This document shows positions 18,273-25,316 of a stretch of 64,000 bases of DNA, one piece after another. Numbering within the stretch: position 1 is the stretch's first letter; each line of letters starts with the position of its first letter. The position numbers were made by a program, and so were the translations under genes. The notes beneath the pieces are model-generated. The model was not told the origin of the DNA. It saw nothing but the letters and a program-made list of their open reading frames with translations, and did not search any database. The stretch is from Kitasatospora xanthocidica (GTDB lineage: Bacteria > Actinomycetota > Actinomycetes > Streptomycetales > Streptomycetaceae): the NCBI RefSeq assembly GCF_014656195.1, contig NZ_BNBY01000001.1, positions 214,703 through 278,702 on the forward strand, in the 5' to 3' direction.

Positions 18273-18488
18273 TCAGCAGGTGATCTCGTAGGTCGCACCG
18301 CTGGCGGCGCTGATCGAGGCACCCGCCCAGCTGGCACAGCGGGCCGAGCTGGCGCGGGACGCGATGGAGACACAGACCCAGGTGGTGGCGGGGGCGCCTG
18401 CGGCGGCGCTGACGGTCAGCTCCTCCGCCTCGGTGTAGGCGCTGTAGCCGGCGACGAGGTCGGTGATGACCGCGCTCTTGTTCTCCAT
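18273..18488 (-). CDS. Class V lanthipeptide precursor, long family (third in order)
   Basis: 71 residues; ATG 18488 has GGAGGG 7 bases upstream. The leader is ITDLVAGYSAYTEAEEL; the putative core begins at APATTWVCVS (residues 32-41). There are three cysteines (39, 51, 71) and many Ser/Thr between them; the end is TYEITC, again giving Thr66-x4-Cys71. It differs from the copy at 18960-19178 by only a few residues in the middle of the core (SIASRASSARC against SVSVSRVSSAKC). Confidence 0.85.
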   Translation of the reverse strand: MENKSAVITDLVAGYSAYTEAEELTVSAAAGAPATTWVCVSIASRASSARCASWAGASISAASGATYEITC

Positions 18489-18617
18489 GATTGACCCTCC
18501 ATCGGATCCGAGTTGAAACCAGAGGACGCGGGCACGCCCCCTGGAACCCACCTCGGCACCGATGGCTCGGGGTGCCCGGGGTGCCCGGGGTGCCCGGGGT
18601 GGTCGAGGTCTCCGCCG

Positions 18618-18658
18618 GGGCTTCGGCCGGCACGCGCATCCGGTGCCGGCCGAAGCCC
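18618..18658 (-). terminator. Perfect 16-bp hairpin between the two precursor pairs
   Basis: Arms GGGCTTCGGCCGGCAC (18618-18633) and GTGCCGGCCGAAGCCC (18643-18658) are perfectly complementary with a 9-base loop. It lies between the two precursor pairs. Neighbouring sequence holds a ggggtgcccg decamer repeated about three times (18570-18602) and a GTCC run on the other side. It may terminate, attenuate or protect the transcript. Confidence 0.7.
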
Positions 18659-18725
18659 TGCTCGTCCGTCCGTCCGTCCCGGAGCCTGGCCTAGCGGCTC
18701 CGGGCCGTCGGCCCACCGGGGCGGA

Positions 18726-18902
18726 TCAGCAGCCGCCCTTGAAGGTCTTCGCGGAGACGGCGCTGGCCAGCCAGGAGGCGCCCGCGCTCGCGCAGAAGAT
18801 CGTCGTCGCCGGAGCGTCGGCGGCCGCGTCCACCTGCAGCTCCTCGGTGGCGGCGTAGGCCTCGTAACCCGCGACGAGCTCCATGATCGCGGTGGTCTTC
18901 AT
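18726..18902 (-). CDS. Class V lanthipeptide precursor, short family (second in order)
   Basis: 58 residues; ATG 18902 is preceded by GAGGAGGTGAACAC, identical to the fourth precursor. The leader has IMELVAGYEAYAATEEL. The core region begins APATTIFCAS, has Cys37 and Cys58, and ends TFKGGC. Compared with the fourth precursor, leader changes are few, while the C-terminal half of the core is different (WLASAVSAKTFKGGC against WMASIFSARTINGGC), as expected when the product is under diversifying selection. Confidence 0.85.
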   Translation of the reverse strand: MKTTAIMELVAGYEAYAATEELQVDAAADAPATTIFCASAGASWLASAVSAKTFKGGC

Positions 18903-18959
18903 GTGTTCACCTCCTCTCGTTCCTCGACCGGTCGGGGGATGACGCCTCGGTACGGACCG

Positions 18960-19178
18960 TCAGCAGGTGATCTCGTAGGTCGCACCGCTGGCGGCGCTGA
19001 TCGAGGCACCCGCCCAGCTGGCGCACTTGGCCGAGCTGACGCGGGACACGGAGACGGAAACACAGACCCAGGTGGTGGCCGGGGCGCCGGCGGCGGCGCT
19101 GACGGTCAGCTCCTCCGCCTCGGTGTAGGCGCTGTAGCCGGCAACCAGGTCGGTGATAACCGCGCTCTTGTTCTCCAT
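18960..19178 (-). CDS. Class V lanthipeptide precursor, long family (first in order)
   Basis: 72 residues; ATG 19178 has GGAGGG upstream. The leader ITDLVAGYSAYTEAEEL and core start APATTWVCVS are identical to the third precursor. Cysteines lie at 39, 52 and 72; the end is TYEITC (Thr67-x4-Cys72). It begins 80 bp after the LanY gene. The 80-bp gap holds the inverted repeat CCAGGGG...CCCCTGG and could contain a precursor-specific promoter. Confidence 0.85.
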   Translation of the reverse strand: MENKSAVITDLVAGYSAYTEAEELTVSAAAGAPATTWVCVSVSVSRVSSAKCASWAGASISAASGATYEITC

Positions 19179-19258
19179 GACTGACCCTCCGTCGAATCTG
19201 AGCTGAAACCAGGGGACGCGGACACGCCCCCTGGAACCCACCTCAGCTCCGGGTCGGC

Positions 19259-20290
19259 TCAGCCCTGGACCGGCTCGGCCGCACGGGGGCCGGAGACGTC
19301 GAGGGAGTCCAGGTTGCGGTAGGGGTCCGCCGGGTCGACGTTGGCGGCGACCAGGTGGCCGTGCAGCACCCGGACGAAGGTGTCGGGCGCGTCCGCGGTG
19401 TCCACCAGGGCCTTGGCGAGCACGCTGGCCCGGTGCTGGCCGAAGCTCAGCCCGTCCATCCCCGGCGCGGGATCGCGCGGCTCCCAGGCCGTGGACACGC
19501 CGGGGCGGATCCGCCGGGTGAACACCGAGGTGTCCGACCCGAGGCCGGGCAACTCCCCCACGGCCTCGGCGAGTCCGTGGACGGCCTCGCGGTCCTGCTG
19601 GTCCAGGTAGACCACCAGGGCGTCCCGGCGCGGGTACAGCAGCTTGGAGGAGACGATCTTCGAGCGGTACGTCACCCGGTTCGCCTCCAGGTGGGTCAGC
19701 GCGGCGTGCCAGACCGGGCGTGCCGCCTGCCAGGACTCGACGTGGACGTAGACCCGCAGCACCTCCCGCGAGCGGTGCGGACGCGTTCCCTCGACCATGA
19801 AGAACCCGGGGGACAGCGCCGGCCGCAGCGAGGTGTTGCGCACGCCCACCACCGCACCGCCCACCACCGCACCGGCCGCCACCGCACCGCCCGCCACCGC
19901 ACCGGCCGCCACCGCACCGGCCGCCGGTTCGCCCTCGACGAGGACCCGTTCGGCCGGAACCCGGACGGTCACCCCGCCGAACTCGACCCGGTGGGTGTCC
20001 TCCCCGACCTCCCGCAGCACTCCGCGCAGCGTGGTCTCCCGGTGCGGTACGGCCTTGGCGAGCTCCGCCTCGAACTCCGGGTCCCGGAGCCGGAACGGGA
20101 GCGAGCCGCCCTCCACGTCGAGTCCCGCGTGCAGCTCGTGGTAGAGCGCGTCCGACAGGAGCCGGCGCAGTTCCCTGGGGGTCTCGGCCTCCAGTTGCCG
20201 CTTCCCCACGGTGGCGCCGGTGCGGTCCGGCAGCACGCTGACGCGCTCGGCGGCCGCGAGCAGCGCGGGGGAGACAGGGGTGTCGCTCAT
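19259..20290 (-). CDS. lanY: HopA1-domain lanthipeptide synthetase component (LanY)
   Basis: 343 residues. HopA1-family proteins of class V and thioamitide clusters act as lyases that remove phosphate from phospho-Ser/Thr to give dehydroamino acids. Visible family features are RVYVHV, the TYRSKIVSSKLLYPRRDALVVYLD strand, and PGMDGLSFGQHRASVLAKALV. ATG 20290 overlaps the LanK stop (ATGA). A stretch of five 15-bp repeats (19851-19925) encodes repeated AAGAV-type pentapeptides at about residues 122-147, probably a surface loop. The precursor genes follow 80 bp later. Confidence 0.85.
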   Translation of the reverse strand: MSDTPVSPALLAAAERVSVLPDRTGATVGKRQLEAETPRELRRLLSDALYHELHAGLDVEGGSLPFRLRDPEFEAELAKAVPHRETTLRGVLREVGEDTHRVEFGGVTVRVPAERVLVEGEPAAGAVAAGAVAGGAVAAGAVVGGAVVGVRNTSLRPALSPGFFMVEGTRPHRSREVLRVYVHVESWQAARPVWHAALTHLEANRVTYRSKIVSSKLLYPRRDALVVYLDQQDREAVHGLAEAVGELPGLGSDTSVFTRRIRPGVSTAWEPRDPAPGMDGLSFGQHRASVLAKALVDTADAPDTFVRVLHGHLVAANVDPADPYRNLDSLDVSGPRAAEPVQG

Positions 20291-21477
20291 GGCGTGTCCT
20301 CGAATCCGAGCAGGGCGGCGAAGCGGTGCGGGGTGATCAGGGCGCCGCGGCCGACCCCGGCGGCGGCCCGCTCGATGCCGGACAGCCGCTGGCTCTGCGC
20401 CGCGCCGGCGATCAGCCGGTCCAGCAGGTGCCAGCCGGCGAAGGCGGTGGCGCGCACGGCGAACCCGGGGTCGGGCTCGGTACGGGTCCGGTATCCGCGC
20501 CAGAAGTGGTGCACCAGCGGCAGCAGCCGCTCCATCTTCTCCGCGCCGCGGGCCAGGATCTGTTCGTGGGTCAACTCGGTGTCCGGGAAAGGGACGTCGC
20601 CGTCCCCCCGGTTGGTGACGATGTCCAGGACCGAGCGGTACAGCCATTCCCCGGCGAACGCTCCCACGTCCCGGGCCGGGTCCGCGAGGCGGAACTCCTC
20701 CCAGTCCGCGATGACCGGGACGTCGCCGTCCTTGATCAGCAGCTGGTCCACCCGGAAGTCGGTGTGCGAGGGGACGCGCGGCGCGTCCTTCTCCCAGCGC
20801 CGCAGGTTCTCCAGCGCCGACCGCAGCGCCTCGTCCCGCTGCATGAGCCGCCACGCCTCCAGTTCGGCGAAGCTCAGCTCGTTGAACATGGCCAGCGGCA
20901 GCCCGCGCAGCAGCGCCGGCTCCGGCATGACGGGCTCGGTGGTGTCCACGTCGCCCACAGGGACGGCGGAGTGCAGGACACCGATCTTCTGCCCCACCAC
21001 GAAGGCCAGTTCGCCGTCGAAGTCCTCGTCGACCATCAGCTCGGCGCCGGTCCTGGCCTCGACGTGCTCGAAGACCACCAGCCCGGCCGCCCGGTCGGAG
21101 CCGAGCAGCACCGGCACGTGCGCCGCCAGCTCGTCCACGGCCTCGACGAAGTCCTCGAAGGACTGGATGCGCGCCATCCGCTCCCGCACGTCGGCTTCCC
21201 CGCCGACCAGCCGCTTGACGAAGACCCGCCGGCCGCTCGCGGTGTCCCCGGACCAGGCGTGGTTGCGGCCGACCGGAGCGGTGACGGAATCACGGACGAA
21301 AGCGCCGACGCCGAGCTTCTCCAGCAGGGCGTCCACCTCCGGGAAAGCGTCCAGATCGGCCGGCCGGAATGCCGGACGGGAATTCCCGTCCGCCTTTTCC
21401 GGCGCCCCGGCCGGGTGCTCCTCGGCGGGCTTCGCTCCGGAACCTGCCAGCGTGGTTCCCGGCACGGCCACCTCCAT
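20287..21477 (-). CDS. lanK: APH-fold kinase-like lanthipeptide synthetase component (LanK)
   Basis: 396 residues from ATG 21477. Aminoglycoside-phosphotransferase fold: VFVKRL (Lys88), catalytic loop SHTDFRVDQLLI (His238, Asp240, Gln245), and metal-binding IADWEEFRLADPARDVG (Asp258). In class V systems this kinase phosphorylates Ser/Thr of the precursor for elimination by LanY. The catalytic residues are intact, in contrast to the kinase-like domain fused to the flavoprotein downstream. The start is uncertain: ATG 21477 has GAGGA directly abutting, while GTG 21465 has GGAGG 5 bp upstream. It is the first gene of the biosynthetic operon. Confidence 0.85.
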   Translation of the reverse strand: MEVAVPGTTLAGSGAKPAEEHPAGAPEKADGNSRPAFRPADLDAFPEVDALLEKLGVGAFVRDSVTAPVGRNHAWSGDTASGRRVFVKRLVGGEADVRERMARIQSFEDFVEAVDELAAHVPVLLGSDRAAGLVVFEHVEARTGAELMVDEDFDGELAFVVGQKIGVLHSAVPVGDVDTTEPVMPEPALLRGLPLAMFNELSFAELEAWRLMQRDEALRSALENLRRWEKDAPRVPSHTDFRVDQLLIKDGDVPVIADWEEFRLADPARDVGAFAGEWLYRSVLDIVTNRGDGDVPFPDTELTHEQILARGAEKMERLLPLVHHFWRGYRTRTEPDPGFAVRATAFAGWHLLDRLIAGAAQSQRLSGIERAAAGVGRGALITPHRFAALLGFEDTP

Positions 21478-21798
21478 TCCTCGCTGCCCAGTCGGAACTC
21501 GTGTCCCTCGAACTGAGGAAATCCTCGCGCTTCCGGCGGGACCGCCGGAAGCCGCCGATCGTCGGTAGCCGCCAGCCGACCGGCTGCCGTTGCGCCGGAT
21601 CCGCAGCCGATCGGCTGCCCGGCGGGAGCGGGGCGCCGGGCCCGGGCATCGGACACGGAAAAGCGGGCTCCGGATGGCGGAGGCCACCCGGAACCCGCCA
21701 CGGGGTTTCGGAAACGAGTTTTCGGGACCGTGCCCGAGAAATACGCTCTCAGGAATTCAACGGGAACCCGAAGGGAATCGACGGGGGAATCGGCCGGG
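21478..21798 (-). promoter_or_regulatory. Control region of the lanthipeptide operon with palindromic boxes
   Basis: 321 bp upstream of lanK. Two near-identical 16-bp palindromes CAGCCGACCGGCTGCC (21573-21588) and CAGCCGATCGGCTGCC (21604-21619) lie 31 bp apart, about three helical turns. A related half-site, GCCGATCG, is at 21554. They are candidate operators for the adjacent LuxR-type regulator. Confidence 0.45.
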
Positions 21799-22476
21799 TC
21801 AGGCGGCCCTGGTCGGCAGCGGGGCGCGGCCGGTCCGCTGGGCCCGGTGGGCGATCACCGCCGCCTGGACGCGGTTGGCCACGCCGAGCTTGGCGAAGAT
21901 GTCGCTGACGCAGTCCTTCACCGTCCCCGTGCCGATCACCAGCCGGCGCCCGATGTCGGCGTTGGACAGGCCCTCGGCCACCATGGCGAGCACCTCCTCC
22001 TCCCGCACGCTCAGCAGGGCGGTCAGCCGTCTGGCCGCCAGCGTGGCGTCGGTGTGCCGGACGTCGTCCGCCACCTCCGACAGCAGCCGGGAGGCGGCCA
22101 TGGTGGACAGCACGGTGCTGCCGACCGCCAGGGCCCGCACCGAGGCCAGCAGCTGGTCCGGACCGGTGTCCCGGAGCAGGAAGCCCGCGGCCCCCATGCG
22201 CAGCGCCCTGAGCACCCCCTCGTCCATGACGGGCGGGGCCAGCACGGCGACCCGGGGGGATCCGGGCAGGTCCAGCAGGTCCTTCAGGACGCCGAAGCCG
22301 TCGGCGCCGCTCACCTGCATGTCCAGCAGGACGACGTCCGGCCGGCAGCGCCGGGCCTCGGCGACCGCTTCGGCACCGCCCGCGACCCGGGCCCTGAGGT
22401 CCTCGGCGGACTCGATGATCATCTGCAGGCCGGCGCGCAGCAGGGGCTGGTCGTCGACGATGAGGGTGAGGGTCAC
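21799..22476 (-). CDS. NarL/LuxR-type response regulator with altered receiver domain
   Basis: 225 residues from GTG 22476, which overlaps the stop of the upstream membrane protein gene (GTGA). The receiver keeps Asp8/Asp9 and phosphoacceptor Asp52 (VVLLDMQVSG), but the conserved Thr/Ser is Ala80 (VLAPPV) and the invariant Lys is Arg102 (GFLLRDT). The C-terminal HTH is standard LuxR (LSVREEEVLAMVAEGLSNADIGRRLVIGTGTVKDCVSDIFAKL). No sensor kinase gene is present nearby. It is likely the pathway-specific activator of the lanthipeptide operon, perhaps working without classical phosphorylation. Confidence 0.85.
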   Translation of the reverse strand: MTLTLIVDDQPLLRAGLQMIIESAEDLRARVAGGAEAVAEARRCRPDVVLLDMQVSGADGFGVLKDLLDLPGSPRVAVLAPPVMDEGVLRALRMGAAGFLLRDTGPDQLLASVRALAVGSTVLSTMAASRLLSEVADDVRHTDATLAARRLTALLSVREEEVLAMVAEGLSNADIGRRLVIGTGTVKDCVSDIFAKLGVANRVQAAVIAHRAQRTGRAPLPTRAA

Positions 22477-23201
22477 GATCGGTTCCTGCCTGCTCGGATG
22501 CTCATCGCCACCTGTGCCAGGAAGACCCCGGCGATGACGGTCAGGGAAACCCAGACGGCGTGGTCGGTGATCGTCTCGGCGAGGTCGACGGCGGGCTGTC
22601 CGATCGTGTAGCCGAGCGTGGTGAAGAGCCCTGCCCAGGCGGCCACGCCGATCAGGGCGAGCAGGAGGAAGAGCGGGAGGCCCATCCCGACCCAGCCGGC
22701 CGAGGCGAACGCGAGCGTGGCCGGGATCAGGGGCAGCGGGGAGAGCACGACGGCTCCGGCGATGATCCGCCGGCTCGCGGGCGTCTCCCGCGCCAGGATG
22801 CTGCGGGAGCGCCGGACGGCGCCCTCGGGCGGGGTCCCCGCGAGGAGCCGCACCACGTTCCCGCCCCACAGCCGCCCGGCGAGCCAGAACACCCAGACGA
22901 ACTTCAGCTTCCCGATGACGCCCGCGATCAGCACGGTCACGATCGAGGCCTCGCCGACGCGGGCGAACGCCCCCGCGACGGTCATCGAACTCGGCGTGCC
23001 GGTCAGCGCCGCGAGCAGCACCGGATCCGTGCCGATCAGCCAGGGTTTGAGCGGCCACATCGCGAACGAGTAGGCGAACACCAGCCACACCGCGTACCAG
23101 CAGAAAAGGTCCCTCGACGTGGGGGCGCCGCCCCAGGGCAGCCACGGTTTGTCGAGCGGCCGTTTCCGGCTTTTCGGTTCGGTTTCGGACGTGGTGGTCA
23201 A
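22473..23201 (-). CDS. DedA/VTT-like polytopic membrane protein
   Basis: 242 residues with about five hydrophobic segments. A positively charged N-terminus (SRKRPLDKPW) precedes the first segment. The region GEASIVTVLIAGVIGKLKFVWVFWLAGRLWGGNVVRLL and the later glycine-rich helix pair resemble the DedA/SNARE-associated fold. ATG 23201 is preceded by GGAGGTCCCTC. It is co-transcribed with the response regulator (4-bp overlap). Roles to consider are self-protection against the product or lipid homeostasis; neither is proven. Confidence 0.7.
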   Translation of the reverse strand: MTTTSETEPKSRKRPLDKPWLPWGGAPTSRDLFCWYAVWLVFAYSFAMWPLKPWLIGTDPVLLAALTGTPSSMTVAGAFARVGEASIVTVLIAGVIGKLKFVWVFWLAGRLWGGNVVRLLAGTPPEGAVRRSRSILARETPASRRIIAGAVVLSPLPLIPATLAFASAGWVGMGLPLFLLLALIGVAAWAGLFTTLGYTIGQPAVDLAETITDHAVWVSLTVIAGVFLAQVAMSIRAGRNRS

Positions 23202-23754
23202 GAGGGACCTCCAGTGCGTTCTGTAGGTACCCGGAAGCCGCCCCCGGAAAATATCGGCGGACCTCCGCGGGCAGGGAAGACCCCGGAATCAGAGCCGTGC
23301 ATCTCGTGAAACGACCGCGGCCATATCCGGCCGCTCTGCGGACTATGCGGAATTCACACGCACGAACCGGTCGGGGAGCAGGGAATCCGCCTGCGGAGGC
23401 CGCGGACCGGGATCGACACCGGTCGGCCGGGCAGGCCTCAGAAGTCCACCGTCAACAACAAAAAACCTGCGCATGAAGACCCCCCGTCCTGCGCAAATTC
23501 CCGATTGGGCCAGGACCGCCGATGCCGGGCATCGGCGCGATGATCGTCTCATAGCCGAAGCGGGGCTTCAACCTTTACCAGCACATTACAGACCCGCCGA
23601 TCGACTGGAGTTCGCAGCCGATCGGCGGGGCTTTTGCCGCCCTCCGGCGGGGGTCGCGCGAGAGCCCGCCGGGGCCCCGCACCGCCCGGGTACGGGCCGC
23701 ACGGCACCCGGGGCGCAAGGCGCGCGACACCCGGGGACGCCCGGCCGCCGCCGA
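23202..23754. other. Intergenic region at the upstream end of the lanthipeptide locus
   Basis: Relatively AT-rich in parts (23440-23470, 23570-23600). There is an inverted repeat GCCGATGCCGGGCATCGGC around 23518-23536. A hairpin CCCGCCGATCG (23593-23603) with CGATCGGCGGG (23619-23629) is followed by GCTTTTGCC, which can serve as a terminator and also contains the GCCGATCG half-sites seen before lanK. A 43-codon minus-strand frame (23343-23474, MRRFFVVDGG...) has a G-rich leader but atypical codon use; I do not call it. Confidence 0.45.
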
Positions 23755-23779
23755 ACTACTTGCCAAGGCAGACAGTAGT
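23755..23779. promoter_or_regulatory. Nested palindrome at a leaderless-type promoter
   Basis: ACTACT (23755-23760) and AGTAGT (23774-23779) are inverted arms that enclose a second dyad TGCCAAGGCA. A -10-like TAGTAT (23776-23781) overlaps the right arm. The position fits an operator for the winged-helix regulator encoded in the same operon. Confidence 0.55.
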
Positions 23780-23797
23780 ATGCCTATGGTTTCCACC

Positions 23798-24268
23798 ATG
23801 GAAAGCACTTCGCGCAACTCCGGCCCGTCCGACCCCCGTTCCGTCCGTGCCGCCCTGGACTCCGTCGCCGACGCCCGCTCCCGGGCGGCCGACCGGGTCC
23901 GCACCCCGTGGTGGTACCACGCCGGGCTGGGCGCGGCGCTCGCCGCCTGGTTCGTCTCGATGAGCCTGCGGGCCGCCACCTGGAGCGGCGCGGTGTTCGT
24001 CCTCGTGGTGCTGGGCCTCGGGTGGGCGCTCCGGCAGTCGACCGGGGTCTCCTTCGCCGCCCTCACCGCCACCCCCGCGACCCGCAGGCTGTACGCCGGC
24101 TACCTGCTCGCCCTGGTCGTGTTGGCCGCGGCCGGGATGACCCTGGAGTGGGGAGCGGACGTCCGGTGGGCCATCGCCGGGGCCGGCCTCGTGATCGGGG
24201 CGCTCACCGTCGTGGTGGGGTACCGCGCCGACGCCGCGGCCCGCCGGGACATCCGGGCGGGGCGATGA
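23798..24268 (+). CDS. Small membrane protein paired with a regulator
   Basis: 156 residues, with four hydrophobic segments after a hydrophilic N-terminus (DPRSVRAALDSVADARSRAADRVRTPWWYHAGLGAALAAWF). There is no ribosome binding site; ATG 23798 lies shortly after a TAGTAT -10 box, so a near-leaderless transcript is likely (ATG 23780 and 23786 are in frame but too close to the promoter). Its stop overlaps the start of the next gene (ATGA). This pair, a membrane protein plus a one-domain regulator, is a common actinobacterial arrangement of unknown function. Confidence 0.75.
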   Translation: MESTSRNSGPSDPRSVRAALDSVADARSRAADRVRTPWWYHAGLGAALAAWFVSMSLRAATWSGAVFVLVVLGLGWALRQSTGVSFAALTATPATRRLYAGYLLALVVLAAAGMTLEWGADVRWAIAGAGLVIGALTVVVGYRADAAARRDIRAGR

Positions 24269-24567
24269 CCGGGCCGGTCTTCGACGAGCTGATCCACGCG
24301 CCGAACCGACTGCAGATCTGCACCATGCTCGCCGCCGTCGACGCGATGGAGTTCTCGGTGGTCCGTCAGTCCCTCGACGTCAGCGACTCGGTGCTGAGCA
24401 AGCACGTCAAGGCCCTGCAGGCCGCCGAGTACGTCAGCGTCACCAAGGTCCGGGGCGCGTCCTACCCCCGCACCTGGCTCGCGCTGACCCCCCGCGGCCG
24501 CAAGGCCTTCGACGGCCACATCGCCGAACTCCGCCGCCTCCTGGACCTCGCCGAGGGCAGGCAGTAA
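24265..24567 (+). CDS. Winged-helix transcriptional regulator (MarR/ArsR-like, single domain)
   Basis: 100 residues. It matches the winged-helix DNA-binding fold used by short MarR-like regulators: FDELIHAPNRLQICTMLA, recognition helix SVLSKHVKALQAAEYVSVTK, wing GRKAF. It is translationally coupled (ATGA) to the membrane protein before it, and a palindrome overlaps their promoter, which suggests autoregulation. Confidence 0.85.
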   Translation: MTGPVFDELIHAPNRLQICTMLAAVDAMEFSVVRQSLDVSDSVLSKHVKALQAAEYVSVTKVRGASYPRTWLALTPRGRKAFDGHIAELRRLLDLAEGRQ

Positions 24568-24641
24568 CCCCGGCCTCGCGCCGCACAGCCGAAGCCGCAG
24601 CCGTCGAGCCCCCGGCGGCAGGCCCCCGTCCGCCCGGATCC

Positions 24642-25175
24642 TCAGCCGGTACCGGTGTTGTCGACCCAGAAGAGGAGGGCCCCCAGCACCGCGCCCGGAG
24701 CACCGGCGCCGAAGGCCAGCACCATGGCCTGGCCCACCGCGACATCGGTGGGGTCGACGCCGTGGGACCAGGCCACCCGGGCACCGAGGCCCGGAATCGA
24801 GCGGCCCGGGGAGTACGAGCGCAGGCCGCCGCGCGCCTCCGCGATCAGCACCCCGTTGCGCCGCAGTTCCGCCCGGCGCAGCGAGACCGGGCGCAGCTCG
24901 TACGTGCGGTCGCCCAGGAGGGCGGTCCGGGTGCGCGCCTTCCGCCGGGGGTCCCAGCCGCTCGCGCGCTCCTTCGCGGGCACGTGGTGCCCGTTGAGGG
25001 TCATGGCGCCGTGCTCGCGGCCCGGAACCACCGTGACGACCGGGATCCCCGCCCCGTGGAGGCGGGCGACCACCGACGGCCAGCGGTCGTAGTCGATCTG
25101 TATCGGCCCGAAAGGGCTTTCGGCCGTCTGGTGTTGCGACAGTCGCACCTTGCGGCGCTGGGTGGGCGAAGACAT
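24642..25175 (-). CDS. Hypothetical protein with a C-terminal hydrophobic segment
   Basis: 177 residues; I do not recognise the family. Features: a basic, beta-rich middle (GREHGAMTLNGHHVPAKERASGWDPRRKARTRTALLGDRTYELRP) and one hydrophobic stretch near the C-terminus (VLAFGAGAPGAVLGALLFW) that could be a membrane anchor. ATG 25175 is chosen with AGGAG 10 bp upstream; ATG 25196 is in frame. It is transcribed divergently from the metallophosphoesterase gene. Confidence 0.65.
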   Translation of the reverse strand: MSSPTQRRKVRLSQHQTAESPFGPIQIDYDRWPSVVARLHGAGIPVVTVVPGREHGAMTLNGHHVPAKERASGWDPRRKARTRTALLGDRTYELRPVSLRRAELRRNGVLIAEARGGLRSYSPGRSIPGLGARVAWSHGVDPTDVAVGQAMVLAFGAGAPGAVLGALLFWVDNTGTG

Positions 25176-25316
25176 CCCCGTTCGGCTCCTGGACATCGAG
25201 AGTCGGCCCGGCCTCGTCATCGTGGACCGGGAAAGGCTGATGAGCCTACCGATCAAGCCCGGTCGCGGTCCCGATCCCGGATGATGGAGGAACAAGCCAA
25301 CACGAGGGGCGGCGCA

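Larger units (their letters stand above)
18039..19245. repeat. Tandem duplication of a precursor gene pair
   Basis: The block of about 520 bp at 18039-18555 (short plus long precursor with both ribosome binding sites and upstream DNA) recurs at 18726-19245, offset by 687-690 bp. Flanking non-coding sequence, such as GAAACCAG-GGACGCGG-CACGCCCCCTGGAACCCACCTC, is also duplicated with a few changes, so the event copied a whole two-gene module. Confidence 0.9.

Noticed and set aside
18039..19245. CRISPR array
   Set aside because: The repeats are a gene-sized duplication with coding content, not short spaced direct repeats.
14914..20290. A class I-IV lanthipeptide or thioamitide cluster
   Set aside because: No LanB/C, LanM or LanKC-type synthetase; no YcaO/TfuA proteins needed for thioamides. 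The HopA1 + kinase + reductase set fits class V.
23343..23474. 43-codon minus-strand frame (MRRFFVVDGG...)
   Set aside because: Its first half has mixed third positions unlike the genome; there is no recognisable leader or membrane helix.
9262..23800. A complete integrative element bounded by tRNA-Ser
   Set aside because: No integrase, excisionase or replication gene, and no copy of the tRNA 3' end at the far side by eye.
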